From NCBI GenBank assembly GCA_937975725.1, contig CALJUL010000085.1, positions 1 through 12,809 on the forward strand: 12,809 bases of DNA, given 5' to 3'. The notes under the pieces are model-generated. The model saw nothing but the letters and a program-made list of their open reading frames with translations. It was not told where the DNA came from and searched no databases. Of this stretch, positions 1 to 6,232 are shown one piece after another. This stretch comes from an uncultured Pseudoxanthomonas sp. (GTDB lineage: Bacteria; Pseudomonadota; Gammaproteobacteria; Xanthomonadales; Xanthomonadaceae). The position numbers and the translations under genes are program-made. Numbering within the stretch: the first letter of the stretch is position 1; the number at the start of each line of letters is the position of its first letter.

Positions 1-2737
1 ATTCGAACTTGGTCTCCGCCCCGATCCCGCCCACGTCCTGCAAGGTCCGCTTCAGGCGGCTCAGCGGGTCGTAGTCGTTGCTGGTCACGTGTCCCAGTGC
101 GTCGGTGACGGTCTTGGTGTTGCCGCCGGCATCGTAGGTGAAGTCGGTCGGGTTGGATTGCGCATCGGCCTGCGTGACCATCTGCCCCAGTGTGTTGTAG
201 GCGCGCGATATCGTGCGCCTGAGCGCACCGGTGACGTCCTTGGTATTCTCTCCGACGCGGTTGCCCGCCCCATCCAGGATGTACTCGATGCGGTTGCCGG
301 CACTGTCGGCAATGGCCGTCAGCCGCTGGGCGGCGTCGTACTCGTAGGTGGTGTACGCCCCGTCCGGATCAGTGATCTTCTTCACCAGCCCGGTCGGCCA
401 GTAGTCATAGAGTGTGGTGCGATCGTCGGCACCCGTAGCGCCCTTCACCGTAGTAGTCGCCACCCACCCCCGCGGGTAGTAAAGGGTCTCGGTCACTACA
501 CCGTTGGCATCCTTAACCGCCAGCGGACGGCCTGCCGCGTCGTAGGCCAATATCTCGGTGACACGACCAAGTGCATCGGTGACTTTCCACAGTTCGCCCG
601 GGCGATAGCCGCAGCCGGAAAGTGTGTTAGAACAGGCCGTGCCAACGATGCCGTAGTAAGCATAGGTGGTCGTGTCGGCTATATCCATGCGAGGACCATC
701 GACCGACTTCAGCAGGCCTATATGCGGACATGTACCGACATCTACGTCAGCCTGCTCGCAATAGGCGCGCGTGGTGGTACGTGTGTTCAACGTCACCGGA
801 TCCACCAACGTCGTGGTCAGTACCTGACCGGCGGCGCTGTAGTCGAGGTTGACCTGAGAAACGACCTGACCGGTCGCGTTCAGCGTCCGCTGGAGCGTGG
901 GAACATTGAGGGTCGCGTGCCAACTCACTTCTTGTGTCCGTTTTTCAGGCGCGCCAAAGGCAGATATCGCTGAGGTCAGCCTGCCACTGGTATAGGTGTA
1001 GCGAGCTTGTATTCCACGCCGATCTATCTCAGTAAGAGGGCGGCCATAACTGTCAAAAGTTCCTGATTGCGTCCCGCTAGTGTCACTTATCGACAATGGC
1101 CTGCGATGGTCACCAGTGTTGTATGTATACGTGCGCACCGCGCCACCATCTGTCGTCACTTGCGCTTGATTCGCAGCGGTGTAGCGGACACGTGTTGTCT
1201 CGACCAGTTGGCCATCTGATGCGAACAAAGTACTGAGCACTACGCGGCCGTATATGTCGTAGCCAAAGCTTCCGTAACGCCTGCCATCTTCGCTAGTAAT
1301 TCCCGTCAATAGGCCTTGATCGCCATTGGTGGCGAGGCCGACCTCGCCATAGTGATACCGCTTGATCTGACCGTCACCGTAATCGACAGAAATCAAGTTC
1401 TGCTTATCGTCATAACCATAATCAATGACCTTACCGTCCGGCAGCGTGGCGCTGATCAGAAAACCATACTGGTTGTAGGTAAGAAGCAGCTCTCGACCGA
1501 AACTATCAATGAGGCGTTCGACCCGGTTGTTGGTGTTAGCCACAAATGTCAGGTTGCGCGACGGATCTCGGCTATTGCGGATGCCGGTCAGGACGCCGGC
1601 TGACGTGAAAGTGCTCTCATCGCCATTCGCTTCGGTCATCCGCCATGAATTATCCGCAAGCTTCTCCAAGAGCGCGTCACCCAGCGTCGGTACAATGAAT
1701 CGAGTACTAGTGACATATTGCAGCGGTGCCCGATAGCCGCTCCCCAGGTAAAGCCCTGCGCTGTCCGCCCCTGGAACAACTAGTTTCATAGAGAAAGAAT
1801 GCGACCAGCCAATGCCAAGTCGCGACGAATCAGGACGGAATTCACGCAACGAATGATAGTGACGCGTGAAGGGGCGCCCTGCAAAGATGAAGTCAACGTC
1901 GGCCCGTGACTTATCTCCGGATGATGGATGACAAGGGTTCCCGTTTACTGGGCACGACTGAAATTGCCTTAACTTTCTGATCTCTATGTAGGGCCTGATC
2001 GTACTTTTGCAAAGCCGCGGGTAGACAGATCGATCTTCCGTATCAAACGGATGCATCCCTGGAGGGCAAGTGAAGGGTTGCAGCCTATAAATACTAGTGC
2101 TTCTATCAGTCGTACCGGGATAGCTTAAGTTGGTCTGCTTGAAGTTGATCTGCTTGTTGCCATAGGTCTTCCAATGCATCCAGCCCGTGCGAGATGTCCA
2201 GTTTCCTCTGACCAAATCATAAGGCGCTGCATAGTCGCCTACCACTTCAAAAGAATGATATGTGCAACGGTTCCAGGCGCAGCTTGTTCTGGCGGTCCAT
2301 TCCGCAATGAATCCAGCGATCATCTCCTGCTCGGAGTAACAGTAGTAGCCTCCCCAATCGTTCTTTCGATTATCTGTGGCTATCGAACCTGGACAATGAC
2401 CGTTTTCTCCTATTACGGATTCGACAGTCCCGAAGAGGGGCACACCGATGGACTCCATGGGCTGATCCGGGACTTGAAAAAACTTGTATATTTTTGTCGA
2501 AGAGACCTGATCCTCATTTGAGAGAGTGAGCAGATGTCCGACATCGGGCGTGGCCGCACGGAGTGCTGCTTCGGCTTCCGCCCAAGACGCCTTACATGCA
2601 CCGCCAGCACTTGGGCAGTAAATTGCCTCTGGCGCAATCCCTCCCGTAGGGTCATCAATCATGACCGTCTGTGCACATACGTCACTCACTACGGCCAGCA
2701 TCGCGATTGCCGCGACGCGCAAGATCCCTCTCAGCAT
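1..2737 (-). CDS. Secreted RHS/YD-repeat protein, 3' end outside the window
   Basis: Reading the minus strand from ATG 2737-2735 gives 912 codons without a stop up to the left edge, so the gene is intact here but its C-terminus is missing. Residues 1-22 form a signal peptide (hydrophobic core, then VCA before Q23), so the protein should be exported. Residues 23 to about 270 are a cysteine-rich region I do not recognise, with Cys at 41, 48, 115, 133, 153 and 158. A typical RHS entry follows: GNPCHPSSGDK, then GRPFTRHYHS near 287-296 and LGIGW, as in the DUF6531 module. YD repeats fill the rest (YDIYGR, YDAAGRPL, VTDALGRV, YEYDAAQRLTAI). In this family the repeats build a shell that often encloses a variable C-terminal toxin; that part and any immunity gene lie outside. 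No PAAR or VgrG domain is visible at the N-terminus. GGGGG sits 4 nt before the ATG. Base composition is poorer in GC than the genes from 3700 on, which suggests acquisition by transfer. Confidence 0.9.
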   Translation of the reverse strand, partial: MLRGILRVAAIAMLAVVSDVCAQTVMIDDPTGGIAPEAIYCPSAGGACKASWAEAEAALRAATPDVGHLLTLSNEDQVSSTKIYKFFQVPDQPMESIGVPLFGTVESVIGENGHCPGSIATDNRKNDWGGYYCYSEQEMIAGFIAEWTARTSCAWNRCTYHSFEVVGDYAAPYDLVRGNWTSRTGWMHWKTYGNKQINFKQTNLSYPGTTDRSTSIYRLQPFTCPPGMHPFDTEDRSVYPRLCKSTIRPYIEIRKLRQFQSCPVNGNPCHPSSGDKSRADVDFIFAGRPFTRHYHSLREFRPDSSRLGIGWSHSFSMKLVVPGADSAGLYLGSGYRAPLQYVTSTRFIVPTLGDALLEKLADNSWRMTEANGDESTFTSAGVLTGIRNSRDPSRNLTFVANTNNRVERLIDSFGRELLLTYNQYGFLISATLPDGKVIDYGYDDKQNLISVDYGDGQIKRYHYGEVGLATNGDQGLLTGITSEDGRRYGSFGYDIYGRVVLSTLFASDGQLVETTRVRYTAANQAQVTTDGGAVRTYTYNTGDHRRPLSISDTSGTQSGTFDSYGRPLTEIDRRGIQARYTYTSGRLTSAISAFGAPEKRTQEVSWHATLNVPTLQRTLNATGQVVSQVNLDYSAAGQVLTTTLVDPVTLNTRTTTRAYCEQADVDVGTCPHIGLLKSVDGPRMDIADTTTYAYYGIVGTACSNTLSGCGYRPGELWKVTDALGRVTEILAYDAAGRPLAVKDANGVVTETLYYPRGWVATTTVKGATGADDRTTLYDYWPTGLVKKITDPDGAYTTYEYDAAQRLTAIADSAGNRIEYILDGAGNRVGENTKDVTGALRRTISRAYNTLGQMVTQADAQSNPTDFTYDAGGNTKTVTDALGHVTSNDYDPLSRLKRTLQDVGGIGAETKFE

Positions 2738-2765
2738 ATAGCCCCCAGTCTCAGCTGCCTTGCAA

Positions 2766-2790
2766 GACGTGAATAGCTTTTCTTCACGTC
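2766..2790. promoter_or_regulatory. Perfect 8-bp inverted repeat upstream of the RHS gene
   Basis: GACGTGAA (2766-2773) and TTCACGTC (2783-2790) are exact reverse complements separated by 9 nt, about 29 bp before the RHS start codon. On the RHS strand the outer end reads TTGACG, like a -35 box, but I see no good -10 at the right spacing. It could be an operator or a leader hairpin. The symmetry is visible in the sequence; the role is inferred. Confidence 0.4.
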
Positions 2791-3160
2791 AACTGATTTC
2801 TGAAGCTACACCTTTGGCTTTGTATTTGGAATAGGTCTGGCCATGTATTCGTGTTTACTAATTTGATGCCGGCCCGACTGAAAGACTAATGAGCTTCGAG
2901 ACAAGCGCCCTCTGTTCGCCAGTCTGTTGCAATCTGCAGTGGGTGACACTTCGAGCGGCCCGCTTTGCCGCCATATCCCTAGCCAGAAGCTCCAGCAGGA
3001 CCAGAGCCCTTCGCGCCACCCCGTTGCTGCAATACGCGGCGTGCCGGAGACCATGTAGGTGAGATGGCGACTGTTGAACCGGCACGATTGCGATCGGCCA
3101 CGATCACCCCTCGCGCACCTTGCGCCCTGCTGAAGGGCTCTAAAAACGATTTCATCAATC
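2791..3160. other. Stretch with no recognisable gene
   Basis: These 370 bases hold no ORF that I recognise. All frames are interrupted or give unfamiliar peptides. The least random-looking is on the minus strand at 2858-3085 (75 codons, containing ALVLLELLARDMAAK), but it has no clear ribosome binding site and no family resemblance I can name. Composition is intermediate between the RHS gene and the backbone. The likeliest reading is decayed accessory DNA next to the TIR-like pseudogene. Confidence 0.5.
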
Positions 3161-3486
3161 TTGCCGACACCTGCCCAATTATTTGAGACGGGCAGCGGTC
3201 ACCTTGTCACGGCGCTGATGGAACGGAGTTCGACGATCTCCCTAGCAAGGGGAAAGGTACGAATCTTCGTTATGTCCTCAATGGTGGCGCTACCCGTAAC
3301 GCAGCTACTGCGAACACGACCCGTTCCTTACCATGGTGTGGGCCCATAGCATCGAACTACACGCTTGACGAACTTGAGGAGCAAGCCGACTTTGCGATTG
3401 CGGTTACCCATGCGGATGACATGGTTATTAGCCGTGGCGATGGGTCGCCAGCCATGCGCAGGCGCGACAGGCAGCAGGGCATCTAA
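3161..3486 (+). pseudogene. Degraded TIR-like nucleotide-binding defence effector (Cap12/PycTIR-type)
   Basis: Three pieces in three frames line up with one known domain order. Piece 1 (about 3257-3310) reads KVRIFVMSSMVALPVTQLL, like the first strand and helix of the family (consensus roughly LFIGSSSEGLPVA). Piece 2 (3312-3353) reads EHDPFLTMVWAHSI. Piece 3 (3355-3486) reads NYTLDELEEQADFAIAVTH, then ADDMVISRGDGSPAMR, then nonsense to TAA 3484-3486. Intact homologues continue with a block like PRDNVIFELGLFMG, which carries the acidic residue expected in the NADase site; it is absent here. In CBASS and Pycsar systems such domains degrade NAD+ after a cyclic-nucleotide signal and halt infected cells. 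The segment from TTG 3161 to about 3256 (LFETGSGHLVTALMERSSTIS) may be the N-terminal remnant of a fused sensor domain. No cyclase gene is visible. The family assignment comes from remembered motifs, not a search; the frame breaks are direct. The product cannot be functional. Confidence 0.65.
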
Positions 3487-3664
3487 ACCTGGCGATAGTC
3501 AACTCCGAGCATTTCTGAAGCCATCGCGTCGCGACTGATATAGTTTCCCTTCGCCTCCATGGATATTCGACCTTCCTGAACAGGGAGTCGGATGATCGCG
3601 GCATGGACAAGCGCTTTTAGGCTCCATTCCTCCCCCACTTCTTCAGTTTTTCTCGGATGTCCAT
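3483..3664 (-). pseudogene. Possible relic of a MazE/AbrB-type antitoxin
   Basis: From an ATG at 3664-3662 the minus strand reads MDIREKLKKWGRN, which resembles the opening of MazE/AbrB-like antitoxins (KWGNS). That frame stops at 3617. In a neighbouring frame the sequence continues SLKALVHAAIIRLPVQEGRI and then SMEAKGNYISRDAMASEML before a stop at 3483, loosely like the PKAL and GRIVI segments of the same fold. A shift between the pieces would explain the break. The expected VRIP segment is missing and no toxin gene is adjacent. The match is short and could be chance; part of it is antisense to the rdgC 5' end. Confidence 0.2.
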
Positions 3665-4577
3665 GAGTAGCAATGCTTTCTTTAGAAACCTCACGCTCTT
3701 CCGCTTCCCCACTTCCCTCGATTTCTCCCAGCTCGACGACCTGCTGCCGGAGGCCGTGCTCAAGCCGGTCGGCCCGCTGGAACTGTCCTCGCGCGGCTTC
3801 GTCTCGCCGTTCGGCCGCGGCGAGGAGGCTTTGTCCCACCGCATCGGCGACGCCATCTGGCTCAGCGTGGGCGGCGAGGACAAGATCCTGCCCGGCGCGG
3901 TGGTCAACGACCTGCTGCAGAAGAAGCTGCTGGAGATCGAGGAGAAGGAAGGCCGCAAGCCCGGCGGCAAGATCCGCAAGCGGCTCAAGGACGACCTGCT
4001 GCACGAACTGCTGCCGCGCGCGTTCGTGAAGCCCTCGCGCACCGATGCGCTGGTCGACCTGGAACACGGCTTCATCGCCGTCGATGCGTCCTCGCGCAAG
4101 ACCGGCGAGAACGTGGTGTCGGAAGTGCGCCGCGCGCTGGGCAGCTTCCCCGCATTGCCGCTGAACGCCGAAGTGGCGCCGCGCAGCGTGCTGACCGGCT
4201 GGATCGCCGGCGAGCCGCTGCCGGAAGGGCTGTCGCTGGGCGAGGAATGCGAGCTCAAGGACGCGATGGAAGGCGGCGCGGTGGTGAAGTGCCAGAACCA
4301 GGAACTGCAGAGCGACGAAATCGCCAAGCACCTGGAAGCCGGCAAGCAGGTCACCAAGCTGGCGCTGGTGCTGGACGACCACGTGTCCTTCGTCCTGGGC
4401 GAAGACCTGATCGTGCGCAAGCTGAAGTTCCTCGACGGCGCGGTGGAATCGCTGGAGAGCACCGAGCACGACGACCTGCGCGCCGAACTCGACGCCCGCT
4501 TCGCGCTGATGGCCGGCGAAGTGAAGCGCCTGTTCCTTGTGCTGGAGCACGCGCTGAAGCTGAGCAAGGTGGACTGA
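3657..4577 (+). CDS. rdgC: Recombination-associated protein RdgC
   Basis: RdgC is a ring-forming, sequence-independent DNA-binding protein that limits RecA access to DNA and acts in recombination and replication. The 306-residue product fits the family (about 300). It carries FFRNLTLFRFPTSLDF at the N-terminus, VGGEDKILPGAVVND, and LKDDLLHELLPRAFVK followed by GYLxV-like GFIAVDASSRKTGENV. Later come LTGWIAGEPLPEGLSLGEEC, GGAVVKCQNQELQSDEI and GKQVTKLALVLDD. The start is uncertain: ATG 3657 and ATG 3663 are both in frame, and GGA at 3655-3657 suits 3663 better. Relatives are expected to begin MFFRN; here the codon in the Met position is GCT (3675-3677), and an ATG at 3673 is out of frame by two bases. 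The first dozen codons are AT-rich and use AGA, unlike the rest, so the 5' end sits on the seam with the accessory region. Identification is secure; the start is not. Confidence 0.93.
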   Translation: MSMSSNAFFRNLTLFRFPTSLDFSQLDDLLPEAVLKPVGPLELSSRGFVSPFGRGEEALSHRIGDAIWLSVGGEDKILPGAVVNDLLQKKLLEIEEKEGRKPGGKIRKRLKDDLLHELLPRAFVKPSRTDALVDLEHGFIAVDASSRKTGENVVSEVRRALGSFPALPLNAEVAPRSVLTGWIAGEPLPEGLSLGEECELKDAMEGGAVVKCQNQELQSDEIAKHLEAGKQVTKLALVLDDHVSFVLGEDLIVRKLKFLDGAVESLESTEHDDLRAELDARFALMAGEVKRLFLVLEHALKLSKVD

Positions 4578-4650
4578 CCGCCCGCAGGCACCGGGGCGCG
4601 GCTGCGCGGCCGGCGCCGTGCGCCAGGCGCGCTTCCGCTACCATGGCCGC

Positions 4651-5445
4651 ATGCCATCTCCGCTCCACCGCCTGATCGCCCGCGCGCCGCGCCGCATCGA
4701 GCGCGACACGGTGGAGCTGGCGCTGGACGACGGCCGCCGCGTCACCGTGCAGCGCGTGCGCGACCCGCGCGCCAAGCGCCTGAAGCTGAGCGTGGACGAA
4801 CGCGGCGCCCGCCTCACCCTGCCGCTGCGCGCCAGCCTGGCAGCGGGCGAACGCTTCCTGCACCAGCATCGCGACTGGCTGTCCGGCCAGCTCGACCGGC
4901 ACCTGCCGGACGACGGCGAGGCGGAGGCCGCGTTCCTGCCCGGCCAGGCTTCGCACCTGCCCCTGCGCGGAGAATCGCTGCCGCTGCACTGGCGCGAGGG
5001 CCGCTTCGCCCGCATCGAGCGGCTCGACGACGGCGTGCACGTCCATCTCCCCGCGCGCGCTTCCGGCGCCACCCTGCGCCGCAGCCTGCGCGCCTTCTAC
5101 GAAGCCGAGGCCCGCGCCGACATCGGCCGCTGGCTGCCGCGCTACCTGCCGGGGCTGTCGCGAGCGCCGCGGCAGGTGCGCCTGAAGGTGATGTCCTCGC
5201 AATGGGGTTCGCTGGCGCCCGACGGCACCCTGGCGCTGGACCTGGCGCTGGTGCTGGGCCGGCCGTCGGCGTTCGAATACGTGCTCGTCCATGAGCTCTG
5301 CCATCTGTTGCAGGCCAACCATTCGCCCGCCTTCTGGCATGAAGTGGAAGCGCGCTTCCCCGCCTGGCGCGACGAACGCGCCTATTTTCACCGCGAAGGC
5401 CGCCGGCTCAAGGCTACGCTGCACCGGCTGCTCGGCGCCGGCTGA
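4651..5445 (+). CDS. YgjP-like zinc metallopeptidase (DUF45 family)
   Basis: The 264-residue product has the HExxH signature of the DUF45/YgjP family, distantly related to Wss1 and SprT-type peptidases. HELCH at residues 214-218 gives two zinc ligands and the catalytic Glu215, and His224 in NHSPAFW is the expected third ligand. Also typical are RDPRAKRLKLSV near the N-terminus, a strand-rich first half, and VRLKVMSSQWGSLAPDGTL just before the active site. There is no signal peptide or membrane segment, so it is probably cytoplasmic. I chose ATG 4651, which begins MPSPLHRL; a GTG at 4618 adds only 11 unconvincing residues. It lies 73 bp after rdgC on the same strand and may share its transcript. 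The substrate is unknown. Confidence 0.87.
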   Translation: MPSPLHRLIARAPRRIERDTVELALDDGRRVTVQRVRDPRAKRLKLSVDERGARLTLPLRASLAAGERFLHQHRDWLSGQLDRHLPDDGEAEAAFLPGQASHLPLRGESLPLHWREGRFARIERLDDGVHVHLPARASGATLRRSLRAFYEAEARADIGRWLPRYLPGLSRAPRQVRLKVMSSQWGSLAPDGTLALDLALVLGRPSAFEYVLVHELCHLLQANHSPAFWHEVEARFPAWRDERAYFHREGRRLKATLHRLLGAG

Positions 5446-5578
5446 CGTCCGTCGGCGCGGGGCGCGGGCCGCGTCCTGTTTCGGCCCGCCGATACGATTC
5501 AGATGCTCGAGCCCCATCGGCCGGCCGCGAGCGGCTGCCGCGCGGGCCGTTCCCGCCGCCACGGATCACCGGCCGACC

Positions 5579-6166
5579 ATGAAGCCCCTGCCCAAGCGCG
5601 CGCCCTCCGGCGCGACCGGAAACGACGCCCGCGCTACCCCACCCTCGCGCCCGGGGCGCATCTCGCTGTACGCGCTGCCGGACACGGAGACCGCTGCCAC
5701 CATCGCCGCACGGCGCGCGCTGATGAGCCGCAAGGGGCTGACGGTGGAAGAGGCGCACGAGCTGGCGCGCGAGCGCCGCCGGCAGGCGGTGCGCAAGGGC
5801 CGCTTCAACCGCACCGCCCGGCTGCTGGCGCTGGCGGGCATCGCGGGCAGCGCGCTCGCCGCCGTGGGCAGCATGCGCGATTCGCTGGCCCTGCTGCTGG
5901 CCGGCTATGCGCTCGCCGGCCTGGCCGGGGTGGCGCTGCTGGCCTACCTGACCCGCAGGTCGGCGGCCCGGCTGCGACCGCTGGAAGACTTCTACCGCCC
6001 CGACGAACAGCCGGCCACCGCCGCCGACATCGCCCTGCTGCGGCAGTTGTCTGAAGCCGATCCGGAACTGGCGGTGATCACCACCGCGTGGTGGCGCAGC
6101 CGCGCTCCCATCCGCAAGGCGGACCTGCGGCTGGCGCTGGACCTGCAACGCGCCAAGCTGGGCTGA
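5579..6166 (+). CDS. Small membrane protein of unknown function
   Basis: This 195-residue product matches no family I can name. The first 35 residues are Pro/Ala/Arg-rich and probably disordered. Residues 36-78 are strongly charged and likely helical (GLTVEEAHELARERRRQAVR). Two hydrophobic helices follow at about 82-98 and 102-125, separated by the short GSMRDS turn, giving a hairpin in the inner membrane. A soluble tail of about 70 residues contains YRPDEQPATAADIALL and ends with two Trp in AWWRSR. The Arg-rich flanks suggest both ends are cytoplasmic. ATG 5579 is the first ATG of the frame with plausible coding composition. It is 133 bp after the metallopeptidase, and that gap shows nothing notable. 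A hairpin follows the stop. Confidence 0.75.
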   Translation: MKPLPKRAPSGATGNDARATPPSRPGRISLYALPDTETAATIAARRALMSRKGLTVEEAHELARERRRQAVRKGRFNRTARLLALAGIAGSALAAVGSMRDSLALLLAGYALAGLAGVALLAYLTRRSAARLRPLEDFYRPDEQPATAADIALLRQLSEADPELAVITTAWWRSRAPIRKADLRLALDLQRAKLG

Positions 6167-6176
6167 GCCTCCTCTA

Positions 6177-6199
6177 CCCGCGCGGATGGCGCGCGCGGG
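6177..6199. terminator. GC-rich hairpin between convergent genes
   Basis: CCCGCGCG (6177-6184) and CGCGCGGG (6192-6199) form a perfect 8-bp stem with a 7-nt loop. It begins 11 nt after the stop codon of the small membrane protein and lies before the convergent hydrolase stop. Neither strand has a T-run after it, so if it terminates transcription it is not a textbook intrinsic terminator. Confidence 0.4.
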
Positions 6200-6232
6200 G
6201 CGGCGTGGTTCCCGGCAGCAGCCGGACCGCCT

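Noticed and set aside
89..973. Long plus-strand frame of 294 codons opposite the RHS gene
   Set aside because: The minus strand here encodes clear YD repeats without a stop; the plus-strand peptide resembles nothing and is the antisense shadow.
1..2737. RHS gene as a pseudogene
   Set aside because: I read the minus frame from 2737 to the left edge and found no stop or frameshift; only the end is missing.
3161..3486. A live CBASS or Pycsar operon
   Set aside because: No cyclase, STING or accessory gene is visible, and the effector is broken in at least two places and lacks its C-terminal part.
3483..4550. 355-codon minus-strand frame across rdgC
   Set aside because: Most is antisense to the clear rdgC gene and has shadow composition (Gln/His/Ala/Arg-rich). 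Only its tail beyond rdgC is kept, as a weak relic.
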